A stretch of DNA of 64,000 nucleotides from Phytophthora sp. 'mugwort' (taxonomy: Eukaryota > Oomycota > Peronosporomycetes > Peronosporales > Peronosporaceae): positions 1,364,001 to 1,428,000 of the forward strand of contig JAUCEF010000007.1 of NCBI GenBank assembly GCA_033558025.1, read 5' to 3'. Positions 24,889 through 35,090 of the stretch are shown one piece after another; positions within the stretch are counted from its first letter, which is position 1; every line of letters starts with the position of its first letter. A program made the position numbers and the translations under genes. The notes under the pieces were generated by a model. That model worked only from the letters and a program-made list of their open reading frames with translations, ran no database searches and was not told the DNA's origin.

Positions 24889-24906
24889 TTTCACTCTGCA
24901 AATTGC
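24889..24906 (+). promoter_or_regulatory. Oomycete Inr+FPR-like initiator
   Basis: TTTCACTCTGCAAATTGC fits the combined initiator (TCAYTYY) and flanking promoter element (CAWTTT-like) of oomycete promoters. It lies about 110 bases before ATG 25003 and 30 before the weaker ATG 24919. Confidence 0.55.
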
Positions 24907-25002
24907 TTGCCTTTTATTATGAATACTATACAGATGTTACTTGATACTGCAGATATGGTACTGCGATTTGGAGTTTTTGACACTCACCGCCAAGAGAGGA
25001 GC

Positions 25003-26624
25003 ATGGACAATGACAAGCGGACCGCTGCGGTGAGGGCCCAGGAGCTCGTCAGCGACCGCGAGCGGCGAATCTGTTGTGCATGTGGGAGGTTTCTTCCTCT
25101 GGAAGGGTTCTCTCGCCACCAACACTTGAAACTGAGCCCGTACGTTTCCGCAAAGAGTAAAATAGGATGATTTAACGCTCACTTCACGCGGCTATATGCT
25201 GTAGCAAATGCAAAACGTGTGCAGGGCAGTCGAAGATGAACGAAGCAGCAATGTCCCAATGCCCTAGCGCAGATCCAGAGCGGCGTTTGTGTATTGAGTG
25301 CAACCGTTCGCTCGCCCAGAAGGCCTTTTCGCGTCATCAGCAGTTGAAGCCGAATCCGTACGCGTGGTGTTTTCACTGCGATACCTTTGGTGTAAAATCT
25401 AAACATGTTGCGATACTTTTTCGTGCTACAGCAAGTGTAAAGCATGCGTGGATAAATCGAAGGTGGAAAGTGATGCCCAGCCGCGACTTAAACGCTGTGT
25501 GCAGTGCTTCCAGAGTTTACCAAAGACCAGCTTCTCCAAGCGACAGGCTCAGCTGCTGGACGCCAAGTGCAGGACGTGCATAGAGGATCTCGAGCGCGCC
25601 GCTGCTGCCTCGCCAGCACATGTTGCAAGTAAGTTGTTATGCTCGTTTGCCTGAATTGTTGCTGAGTATGTAATCTACGCACAGCAACAATACGTTTCTG
25701 TACTGTAGAACGACGTCCACTGAGAATGACTCTATTTTTCCACCAGGTAAGTGGAGCTTCGATCAGTACTATCGCGTGTGCCATCGCGGCAAGAGTGGGG
25801 GAGTGTCGGTACGCGTGAAGCACAACATCGCGTCCCCCTTGCTGGGCTACATCCCTCTTGGGCGCGTATTCCATGGCACGTCACCAATTTGCAACGAGCA
25901 GGGCGACCCAATGGTGAGGTTAGAAGGCCCACATCTCACCAGTGTTGTCGTACGAGACGAAGCTAATGTAGCTGGCAAAGAGGACGACCGAGTTGAGCGG
26001 CAAATCAAGGAAGCGTGGGTACCTTGCCGCTCTCTTCGCAACGAAATCCTGCTGGAGCCGCATGAAGGTCCGTTCGTCTGCGATGATGAAAATGATCAAA
26101 CTAGCAGATTTTTCAGGTGTGTGGTAGAAGGCTGCAAGGTTCGTGAGCGAGCCGATGTGGAGATTTCGGAACTGGGTTACGTTCTTTACGGGGACGTGGT
26201 CGAAGTAGTAGAGTCCGCTGTGGCTCCAGATGGCGTCGTTTTCCTGAGACTGCACGAAAGATATTTTGATGGGGTAGCATGGGTCGTCGAGCGCTCGCTA
26301 GACAACGAGTCTGTGCTTAACGAGGTGGAGGGTCCGTGGACGTCGTGCGTATCTACACCCAGAACTGAGTTGTATCGTTGTGTACAAGATTCGGGTGCTC
26401 CTGTCCGCATCGAACCAGAGCTGACAGCAGCACCTGTGGGGCGTATTCCTTGTGGCGCTGTTGTCACGGTTGTGGAGCGTGCTATTACCGATCAACGCCA
26501 GGTCTTTCTCCGGATTGTCGATTTTAACGCTTCCGTGGACAACAAGGATATTGAAGATAGTAAATGGGTTATCGAAACCAGCACATGCTGCGCGAGTGTC
26601 ATGATCAAGGTAAAGCGCCGATGA
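25003..26624 (+). CDS. Multi-zinc-knuckle protein with SH3-like repeats (unknown function)
   Basis: Four exons: 25003-25139, 25205-25366, 25432-25628 and 25747-26624. Introns are GT-AG and the joined frame has 457 residues. The N-terminal 165 residues hold three similar modules: CCACGRFLPLEGFSRHQHLK with CKTC, CIECNRSLAQKAFSRHQQLK with CKCKAC, and CVQCFQSLPKTSFSKRQAQL with CRTC. Each has paired CxxC motifs around FSxxQ, resembling the Stc1-type zinc fold. The C-terminal half has two or three repeats of about 80-110 residues with an SH3-like strand pattern: YRCVVEG/LYRCVQDSG...VRE/VRI...LGYVLYGDVVEVVE and VGRIPCGAVVTVVE...VFLRI...WV(V/I)E. ATG 25003 has A at -3 and G at +4; 24919 would add 28 residues. 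Adaptor or nucleic-acid binding is inferred. Confidence 0.75.
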
Positions 26625-26715
26625 TAAATCAACGCAGTTATAGAGGATATACATGCATGCAAAGCTACCCCGCTGCAAATTCATATTATAGGGACCCGTC
26701 ACTAGAACTTGGTAT

Positions 26716-28971
26716 TTAAACCCAGACCCATTTATGGTGGGGTTGCCACATATCTGGGTAGTCCCAGCCTTGACCGAAAAAGTTAGGTGGAGCTTGCAGT
26801 TGCTCGGGACCCAGCACTGCCGATACGTTGACACCATCAAGAGCATCATTGCGCACTAAAAAACAGTTCACACCGTGTGACTCACAGTACACTAATGAAT
26901 ACCCGTTGAGAGCACCCCAACGGTGGAAAGCAGCGACGCTGCCTCCGAAGTATGACGATACACCGTCCCATCCGCCACTTCCATCGTCGCTGTCATCGTA
27001 TTGTACCGTACGAGCCTCAGTGGGTGGGATGTGACTGTTAACCTCCACTATCACCACACGTGGAGAGACGCGCGCCAAGTCAATGGCACTAAGCAACCAA
27101 AAGTCGTTAAAATCCACATCGATTGACAGGAGATCGAGATCACGAGGGACGACCCTCTGATACTTTTCAGTGAGTAGCGGCATGAGATTCTCGCGGGTGA
27201 TAAACTCGCGGTGCAATTCGATGCTCTCATCTTCGTGACGCGAATCCATCAATAGCCCTTCCCAGCCATTTATCTGTCGCAGAAGCCGTGTGTTGCATTC
27301 CTGACCACTCTCAGTGCCAAACTCCACGAACGATTTGTCTTTCGTACCAATATGTTGAAATATCTTGCGTAGAATGCCATCTTCTCCATTCTGTGAGTAA
27401 ATTCCCCACTCGTGACGCCAAAGCTCGCATATCCATCGCAGCTTTGGAGTTGAACGAAGTACTTCTGGACAGAGTCTTGGTCGTTGAGGGGTGTGCACTC
27501 TCGGATCTAGAACGTGCAGTCTTGAGGTAATGTCGGGAGTATTTACTGGTGGCGCAGCTTTGAAGGCTATTGTCTGCGAAAGATGCACCGCTTTGTTGTT
27601 TTCCGTGAGAAGTACGATACTAATCTCATGACCATTGGCGTCATTGAATGGTACGTGGTCCAAAGGGGATCGAAAAGTTACGCATTGGTGCATGGGTTCT
27701 TCGTGTGTACCGTGACGCAGCTCTCGCTCATCTACAGCCATCCACTCGGGGTCCAAGCACTCGAAAGAATTGTCGAGCAAGACGCAGACGCGAAATGCAG
27801 GATCAAATGGATCAAAAAATGTCGTGCGGATTTGCGCGACCAGATATTCGCTGTCGTGGTTGCTAGCTTCAGCCTTTGAGGTGAATATCTCGACCAAATC
27901 AACTGTGGGAACGACGACTTGGAATATCGTCGCCGCCAGAATCGCCATACTACTCTTGTCAGTGAAATAAAGCATGTGGTAGCCTTCGCCCGAGTACGGG
28001 GTGATAAAGAGGGGGTCTGTTTGAGGAACATTGAAGCATGCGATTGGCGTTGCGGAGTAGTCCGAGTGGAGGCAGACTTCTTCCGCAGCAATTTCTCCGT
28101 TCGAGTCTTGGTCATTTTGATCCCAGTCCAATTTGACATAGATGCGTTCCGACTGCGGGTACAAGCGCGAATCAGTCGGGCTATTCACATAAAGCCTACG
28201 TCGTACGCCAGCATTCTCGCTCCAACTGTCTTCTTTTTCGTCTTCATCGTTCTTGGGGCGTTTTGCTTGCAATCCCTCGAGCTGCTCATGGACAATTCGA
28301 ATAAGAGCGGCACATTCGGCTAGATGAATCTTCTTCTCGATGCAGAACCTCGCCGCATCGACTGTCCCATTAGTCGACACGTCAGCCTTGATCCGATGCT
28401 CCTGGTGGTCAAGCATAATTGGGATTTCCACGAACCCCTTTTCTTCGTCTCCGCTGATCATGACTGGATCGTCGCATCCCCAATCTCTCGCCACGAGATC
28501 ACTAATGCCAATTACAGCGTTCTCGCAGCTCTGGTTGTCCAGCTTGAGGCGTGCACAGTACTCGGACATTGTATCAGCCAGCGGTTGCTCCGGGTAGACC
28601 ACAATCGGCTCGGGGGCTTTGACCTGCTCCTGGGTCGCTTCATCGAGCGTCCAGACATCGTATGCCAGTGAGCGATCCAGCGACACGTTTACGACAGCTT
28701 CTCGGATGGCCAATCGAGCCATCTCCTTCATCGTTTCCAGTACTTCCTTCTTCACATTGCCGCACTTGTACTTGGGCACGCCGAAGGACTCGCAGGCGGA
28801 ATTGCTCATGTCCTCGACCGGATTAAACGAGTCGATGTGCAGCAGCGCATACTCCACGTTGGCAGGGGGAATGTGCAACTGTGAGCAGTGCTGGGCATAA
28901 CTACTGACAGAGGCTATGAGATACAGAGAGAGCAGCCCCGCTTGAACAAGCAAGGATGGTGCGTGCGTCAT
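26716..28971 (-). CDS. Secreted protein with FkbM-like C-terminal domain
   Basis: From ATG 28971 the frame has 751 residues. A signal peptide is evident (MTHAPSLLVQAGLLSLYLIASVSS). The next ~220 residues have three Cys-paired helical segments (SACESFGVPKYKC, YCARLKLDNQSC, FCIEKKIHLAEC). A middle region contains two beta-rich stretches of similar layout (DWDQN...EVCLHSDYSATPIACFNVPQT and DPAFRVCVLLDNSFECLDPEW). The last ~210 residues (GIYSQNGEDGILRKIFQHIG, SFVEFGTESGQECNTRLLR, LLSIDVDFNDFWLL) resemble FkbM-type methyltransferases: FVEFGTESG in the SAM loop and a DxD-like motif. A likely 5' leader intron (GTAAGTT at about 29049 to TTTCAG about 28979) joins just before the ATG. It is probably exported or in the secretory path. 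The substrate is unknown. Confidence 0.75.
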   Translation of the reverse strand: MTHAPSLLVQAGLLSLYLIASVSSYAQHCSQLHIPPANVEYALLHIDSFNPVEDMSNSACESFGVPKYKCGNVKKEVLETMKEMARLAIREAVVNVSLDRSLAYDVWTLDEATQEQVKAPEPIVVYPEQPLADTMSEYCARLKLDNQSCENAVIGISDLVARDWGCDDPVMISGDEEKGFVEIPIMLDHQEHRIKADVSTNGTVDAARFCIEKKIHLAECAALIRIVHEQLEGLQAKRPKNDEDEKEDSWSENAGVRRRLYVNSPTDSRLYPQSERIYVKLDWDQNDQDSNGEIAAEEVCLHSDYSATPIACFNVPQTDPLFITPYSGEGYHMLYFTDKSSMAILAATIFQVVVPTVDLVEIFTSKAEASNHDSEYLVAQIRTTFFDPFDPAFRVCVLLDNSFECLDPEWMAVDERELRHGTHEEPMHQCVTFRSPLDHVPFNDANGHEISIVLLTENNKAVHLSQTIAFKAAPPVNTPDITSRLHVLDPRVHTPQRPRLCPEVLRSTPKLRWICELWRHEWGIYSQNGEDGILRKIFQHIGTKDKSFVEFGTESGQECNTRLLRQINGWEGLLMDSRHEDESIELHREFITRENLMPLLTEKYQRVVPRDLDLLSIDVDFNDFWLLSAIDLARVSPRVVIVEVNSHIPPTEARTVQYDDSDDGSGGWDGVSSYFGGSVAAFHRWGALNGYSLVYCESHGVNCFLVRNDALDGVNVSAVLGPEQLQAPPNFFGQGWDYPDMWQPHHKWVWV

Positions 28972-29076
28972 GAAGCTCCTGAAATATGGCATTGGTATCT
29001 TCCCGCTTTTGATTTGGTACGAAAGGTCGCGGTAAATTATGTAACTTACACCGTTGCCCGTCGGATTGTCGTACAA

Positions 29077-29175
29077 CTAGCCGAGCGCCGAGGCTACGCG
29101 GCGGTGGATTTTAGTTTTTGGTCCCAGTATGTTGGCCTGCCCGCCTCCGTTGCGGCTTTCAATACAAAAAATAGA
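29077..29175 (-). mobile_element. Helitron-like 3' terminus (copy 1)
   Basis: On the minus strand a GC hairpin (CGCCG...CGGCG) is followed a few bases later by CTAG and then T, the pattern of a Helitron 3' end inserted before T. The inner part (GGACCAAAAACTAAAATCC) is shared with the end at 29542-29650. It lies immediately upstream of the leader of the FkbM-like gene. Confidence 0.55.
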
Positions 29176-29186
29176 GAGACAAAAAA

Positions 29187-29262
29187 GTGGTCGCCAGCGG
29201 GAATCGAATTCACGACTTTCCGCTTGGAAAATTCACCTTAACATCTGAACCAGTTCGAAAAA
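29187..29262 (-). repeat. tRNA-like relic with B-box and T-run
   Basis: On the minus strand it reads TTCGATTCCCGCTGGCGACCA then T6, with a CTGGTTCAGATGTTAAGG A-box-like part before it. The acceptor and T stems do not pair, so this is a tRNA-derived relic or SINE head rather than a working tRNA. Confidence 0.4.
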
Positions 29263-29541
29263 GCAAAATAAATAATTATTAAATTTAAATTTTAAACACA
29301 GCTCCACTCAGCGAGTAACCGATCCCGTGCCCTCACAAACGTGTAAACGCAAGAAGCACCCTTTGCTTAGAGATGCACTCATGTACTCTACATACACGTA
29401 TCTAGCCGTCCAGAACGCACAAACGCACATGCAGTAGATTCGTGCGCATACGCAAACACGTTCTATTCGTTCTAACAATTGACAACAGAGCGGTGAGATA
29501 ATGCCTTTATCTCTTCCATTTTTGGAATGAAAGGACGCGGG

Positions 29542-32460
29542 CTAGGCGAGCGCCGCCGCCTACTCGGCGGTGGGTTTAGTTTTGGTCCGAGTATATTGAA
29601 TGCCCGTCGGAGAGTAGCGGTGGCGGGCAGGCCCACATAAAAAATATATATATTAATTTTCAACCAATCGTTTAATTATATTTCCACCAATGGCCGCCTT
29701 CGGCAGAACTTTGTTTTAGCGAATGAGGGTCGCCTTTGCTGCGCTCGGCAGCCAATAAGATTGCGTCTAGAATCACGTTATGGCGTGACAGACGGACGGA
29801 TGGACGGAGCGACGTTAGCGTTGAGTTTTAGGATATCGGGCGCTCAGGTAGCGCAATACTTCGTTGGGTTCTTCACGCATGCTCACTATTTCACCTTGAG
29901 AGCGAATAGCTTCAACAGTAATTACCGCTTTGTCGGAACCCTTATACACGTACTTGTAAAGGTACTTCACAGCTGTAATGCTCGTACACACCTCAACATT
30001 GATGTGACACTTGTACTTCTCCGAGAAGTTTAGGTTGTAAGGTACGACCCACTGGTTTGCCGTTTCGTTGTCATTCTCACTGTTTTTGATTTTCAAAACT
30101 CCCGGAGAACGACGACACCGTTTGTACTCAGGATATCTGCCAACATTGGCACGGGTGATTTCACGAAGAGGCCTCGGGAAATTCTTAGAGCACTTGTCAT
30201 CCTTCATGCACACACGTAGGATCTTGGATTCCACACGGACCGTGCATCATACATGTGGTTACCGTTTTGTATAGATCGGGGTTCGCGGCTTCATCCGGAA
30301 TTTCAGCAGAAAGCAGTTTGTCGATTATTTCTCTGGTGCGTTGCTTGTCCTCGTCGGCGAGGATCAACAATATGTGTGCATGTGGCATACCTCGTTTCTG
30401 GAACTCGACCACGTAAATTTGAGCCACGACACGACCTAGAACACCTTGGTCTAAATCTTTGAGTAACGCACGAAGCTTGAGTTGCCAAACACGCGCAACG
30501 ATGTCCGGGCGGTCCTGGGGTGTTTGACGCTCTGGGATTGGTCCATGATCTCTTCCCACTCTGAGTTGCAGGTCATCGCTAAGAAGATGTCTGGTTTTCC
30601 GTACTCCCTAACGACTGCCATTGAATCTTGATACGACCGGTACGAGTGTCGATGCCCACCCGTGAACGTAGCAGGAAGCACGATGTGCTTGCCAATTCGT
30701 TTTACGAAGTGTGGATCGCGTTCGTTTTCTGAACCCAAGTTTTGCAACGTCAGGGACCCCCGGTTGTACTCGGTGAGACGGGCAACACCCTCCGTTAGAA
30801 CGGCGGTTGCCTCATTAAGATATGCATCCTGGACACCAGAATATAGATCCGCCCGCAGGGTGGCTTGGTTGTCTGAAACCCACCGTAAAAATTCCTGTTC
30901 GACCTCGGCGATCTGGTCAACACACCATTGCTGAAATAGACGTTCACCTTGATGTAACACAGCGCCATCACCCAGTTTAGGGAAAAGACGATATGCGTAT
31001 GTTCTCCTAGAGACATCTTGTCCTTCTTTCGACGTTGTTGTCCGTTGGCAGACGTATCCGCGTACGTCCAACCCAGGTCATCGTTCGGGAACAGTAAGGG
31101 TACTGGAGTGGATCATACATCGGGTTTGTCTCGTAAATACGCATGAGACCGTTTTGTTTGGTATGCAGATGGATATTTCGCGCGCCCTCATGAAGTTGAT
31201 GTCGTCGACCATAACCATTCCCACCTCGTTTGAAGTAGGCAAATTGGTCGTACCCGGTCTGCGCTTATCAGCGTGGAGATTATACACGACGTCAATAACG
31301 TCCCTCCCCTCTTCAATATCGCGTCGATATTTTCCCCATGCGAAAAAATAACTGCCGGGCAAATAGGTTGTATGCCTCTATCATTCACTCGAGAGTTGTC
31401 AATTTTTCCGTGTCAAGATCGGTAAAGATTCCCTTCCGACGCAACGCTCGTTTCTTGAGGTCGTCGTCTACGAAGTAGATTTGCGCGAATTTGGCAGCCG
31501 CCAACTCCCCATCGCGATACTCCATGTGTGGACTCAAATAACCCAAATAAATGCCCCCATACCACCTTAGATCCGATATGCGTACACCCACGCTGACCCT
31601 GAACCGAAGTATCCTCTCGCACACCACAAAAACCACCACCGGAATTGCAAGCGACCCCGATTGAAGTGAACGCGAATACTTGGTTGTAGGCGCGTATGTG
31701 TCGCCTAAAAACGGGTCGTCGTAGTACTCAAGAAGATAGTACGGCGCCCGCTGTAGCGGAGGAAGTCGCACCTTGCCTTTTAGACAACACGATACGTCAG
31801 ACTCACCGGCCATTTCCAGGCGCTGCACCAAATACACTTAAACATGTTGGGGAGGTTGTGACGACCGTTTCCACATTCTTGCCTGATACTCTAGACTTGT
31901 GGACGTACTCATGATTTTCCAGTGGGTGCCGCGCCGCACCCATTTTCGTCGAATGCGAGCAGCCTATTTAGCTGCCTCTCTTGCCTCCTCTTCCCTCGCC
32001 GCTTGCTCCGCTTCGTTGCGCAAGCGGTCACGCTCTCTCTCTTCTTCGATTTCTCTGCAGTACGTTCCTGTCGTAACTCTTGCCGCCGCAGAGTGTTCTG
32101 TTCGCGTTGTGAGACTTGGTCTTCCCGGTGAGTGTTTTTCGCAACTCTCGCCGATGCTGAGAGTTGTGCTCTCGTTCTGAGTCGATTTCTTCTGCAGCAC
32201 GTTCCTGTCGTAACCCTTGCTGCCGCAGAGTGTTCTGTTCGCGCTGTGAAAATTGTTCTTCGGACGTATGAGCAGCCCGAGCAGCTTGATGCTGCTGTGC
32301 ATCTCGCTCGCGCACGACAGCCCGCTCCTCCTGCGAAAGTCTGGAACGGTGTGCTCGCTATCGCTCAGCAGCACTCTCCTCAATCGCTTCTTTTAGTTCA
32401 GCAGGCGTCCTTTTCCGCTTTCGTGTACCATAATACGCACTCGAAACAAAAGTAACGTGA
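29542..32460 (-). mobile_element. Decayed Helitron, helicase part missing
   Basis: The left end (3' on the minus strand) has a hairpin CCGCCGAGTAGGCGG followed by CGCTCGCCTAG at 29545-29542. The next base outward is not T, so the junction may be mutated. Inside lies a frame-shifted Rep/Helitron-N coding stretch (29815-32383). The 5' end was not located, so the right boundary is approximate. Sequence from 29546 to 29814 is non-coding and includes GGACGGA repeats at about 29791-29808. No helicase motifs are seen, so an internal deletion is likely. Confidence 0.65.
29815..32383 (-). pseudogene. Helitron Rep (Helitron-like N domain) ORF, frame-shifted
   Basis: Minus-strand blocks in order: a Gln/Arg/Glu-rich repeat head (REQNTLRQQGLRQERAAEE twice, 32.04-32.25 kb); CCLKGKVRLPPLQRAPYYLL (31.8 kb), the usual Cys-rich Helitron start; KFAQIYFVDDD (31.5 kb); TSNEVGMVMVDD (31.2 kb); ERLFQQWCVDQIAEVEQEFL and HIVLPATFTGGHRHSYRSYQ plus FLAMTCNSEWEEI (30.95-30.55 kb); and GRVVAQIYVVEFQKRGMPHAHILLIL (30.4 kb), where HAH is the HUH-type Rep motif. 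It closes with YNLNFSEKYKCHINVEVC ... YKYVYKGSDKA and NEVLRYLSARY (30.06-29.84 kb). At least four frameshifts or stops separate the blocks, and the coding match ends abruptly near 29820. Confidence 0.88.
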
Positions 32461-33959
32461 CGCGTTAGACAATAAAGTCCAAGTACACTACACCTAGCAG
32501 TCGCTACTTTTGGCTTGGAGTGGTTATGGACATCTGCGTACTACCTAGGTGGTGCCAGCTCGTCGTTGCAAATAGTGCAGTCGGATATTCTGGGTTAGTG
32601 CGCCCAGGTAGTACTGAGGGTCTTCGTGCGATATCCTTATTGCGCATTTGTTAAAACGGCACGGTCGCGTGGGCCAGATATCCCATCACGGCCAGCTCAA
32701 CCGGTTCGCATTCGGGTTAGACCGGGTCGATTTACCAATATGTGTAAGATATTGACCATGTCGTGTGCTTCTCGCGCGAGTGGGCGGGAGGTTAATACAT
32801 TTTAACCAACAATAAAGTCAGATTTAACCAACAATAAAGTCAATTAATTGTCTTAACCCCTTAGCACGGCGACCCCCCAGCAGGAATTGACCCCCCAGGA
32901 TGAAACTTCCCCTAAACAACCCCGGGAGCCTCGTTTAAAATTAAAATATATTCTTTTTAATAAATGCAATAATAAAATTATATTAAAATTTATAGCTAGA
33001 TAATTTATATTTTAAATTTAATAACAATAAATTGTTTATATTTTCAAATAGTTTACCATTCTAAAACATCACTACACCAAATATAAATAAACCTATAACT
33101 AATTCAACTAAAAATTCATCAGAGTCCAAAATCCTCATGAAAGATTTGACTTAAAATTAAAACCCAAGGAAAAATAAAGGACTATTTGTGTATTGGTCTT
33201 GGAGGATGTACGGCTAACGTACATACATGCAGCGTACCTTGTCGTGGCGGTGCCGGCGCGCGCGTCCAAACTCAAAATGGCGCCAAAATTGGTTTTCCAT
33301 TTGGTTAACGTTGTCAACACGACATGTGTTAACTAGCCTCAATGAGTACGCTTGTCAAAAGTAACATAACAATTTTAGCCAATGGAAAAACTTTATTTTG
33401 TTAGACCCTCTGCTGCCGCTTCGCTATGCTCCGATTGCGCGGCGGCCATCGCCGCCGCTTGCGCTTGGGGCACTCTTGATGCGGTGGAGATGGTGGCGGC
33501 GGGTCCATCGCTGTGCGCACGGCGGCGCACTTTGCTGGCGGTGGCCCAGCGCTGGGCGCATTGTCGGCGGTGCGCCAGGCGGGTGCCAGTATGCGCGGGC
33601 GTTAGGCCCCTCGCGCAGACCACACACCGATGCGCGCCTTGCCGGGCGGTGCGGTCCCCGAAGGCGCTCCATGCAAGGAATTTCTTGCAGCACTCACACC
33701 CGCACTTGTGCAGCAGCAGCGCCAGCCCCGCATGTTCGAGCGGCGGCGGCACCACTCAGGTATTTACACAGCATGGATTTTTCAGCTGGATGCTGGCATT
33801 ATCCTACGCGATTGGTTTACCCCGCATCGATTATCCTGGTCGTGTAGGGTATTCAAAGACCACAAACATCCGACTCCCAAAAATAGACGACGCTTGACGC
33901 ACATACAAGTGAACAGCTGGCCTATGCACGTGTATTAGATTAGGATATCTTTCGTATAG
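32461..33959. other. Intergenic: AT-rich block then GC-rich block, no gene recognised
   Basis: 32930-33120 is very AT-rich. 33390-33760 is GC-rich with open frames on both strands. One of these, on the minus strand (33755-33393), has several Cys/His pairs, but it looks like base-composition coincidence and I do not call it. AACAATAAAGTCA is duplicated at 32807-32840. Confidence 0.4.
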
Positions 33960-35090
33960 ATTTGTTTGCGGCGGCAAAGTGACATGTTCTCTTTGTCTTC
34001 CGTGACGAATCCATGCCGTGTAAAATACCTTGGTCATCCAAATAGGTTACAACATGAACAACTTTTTGTTGTTCATGTTGTAACCTATTTCTTTGGCTTC
34101 CGTCTTTTGGAAACACAGTGGTATATTGGCTGTCCCAATGAACAATGCGTCTTGTTCCTCAGCCATCCGCATCTTTTGCAACGCCAACGTAATAAGCACC
34201 TCGTCCTTATTTGTTTTTGCCGGTTTCATCATGCCAGCAGATACCTTTTTGCGTAGCAGCCCGATAAACAAGCCTGTTTCATCCATATTCCATACATCGC
34301 GAAGGGCATAGTGCCTGGCCATGCCATGCGCCCTTCTTGTAATACAGCAGGGTCTGCTGAAGCAGCTTCTCCGTGAGGCCTTCGGAAGTTTGGGTCATGG
34401 CGCTGTTGTAACCCAACCTGCCGATAACTTCGCGAGAGGGCGTTGTCAATACTGGCACATATCTTACGCACTCTTGTTGTGGTCAGGCCGAGAGACAGTG
34501 GCACCCCGCTGCATCCCCGATCGACAGTCGAGATAAAGGTCGCCAAGCTCGCGCTCTAGTGGGAGCATGGCACGATGGTCTGGCGCCCTTTGGATCCCGT
34601 GATGCTAGAAGCGATCGTAGCCTTCAGCCTAGCCTCCGTCGTCTCAGAGGTTGTGACGATATGTTTCTAGTTAGTTGAGTTGGCGGTACAGTCAGCTCGA
34701 ACTCGTCCTTAGAACAGCGGGCTAATGCCGTGTAGTTAGTAGTCAACAACCCCTTGCCATCGCACGATGATAGCTTGCTTCTGCTCCAGCGTCGCATCTT
34801 CGCGTTGATACTGATCTCTCTGTGGCGTACTCTGCATGTCTTCAGCATGTCGGTCTTTCGATGCGTTCTTAATCTGAGGGAGTTTGCAAACTAGACGTTT
34901 GCGATAGCTGCGCGAGGAGCCAAAATACACTTCTTCCCACCGTGTCCGCTCCACACCATGTCGCCCCTCCAAGTACTACCACCGTTGCCTCCTCCAACAC
35001 CACGATGCGAGCTGTTGTTGCCCAAGCACGCGTTCTTGAGGGGTTGCGCTAGCGTCGGTGGGCCCCGCTGAGAGCGCGAGTACGGCACTT
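33960..35090 (-). pseudogene. pogo/Tigger-type transposase remnant A
   Basis: On the minus strand the DDE_1 core is clear: VWNMDETGLFIGLL (first Asp) at ~34300, then MKPAKTNKDEVLITLALQKM and EIGYNMNNKK at ~34090, and, after a foldback, WMTKVFYTAWIRHGRQREHVTL at ~34020-33960. Upstream blocks (TTTRVRKICASIDNALSR at ~34500; DATLEQKQAIIVRWQG at ~34780) fit the N-terminal helix-turn-helix half. Several frameshifts and stops are present. The second and third catalytic Asp regions are not recognised. TIRs were not found. Confidence 0.75.
34040..34090. repeat. Perfect 23-bp hairpin inside a transposase relic
   Basis: The arms are 34040-34062 and 34068-34090, with a TTTTT loop. It interrupts the transposase between EIGYNMNNKK and WMTKVFYTAW, so it looks like a local foldback duplication of the preceding coding sequence. 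Confidence 0.92.

Noticed and set aside
25776..26624. Independent 282-codon gene
   Set aside because: Its start is GTG and its upstream reading joins through a clean GT-AG intron to three earlier exons of the same gene.
29187..29262. tRNA gene on the minus strand
   Set aside because: It ends GACCA then T6, but the T stem and acceptor are mismatched.
33382..33897. Plus-strand 171-codon frame and minus-strand Cys/His-rich frame (33755-33393)
   Set aside because: Three overlapping open frames in very GC-rich DNA with no domain; likely compositional.
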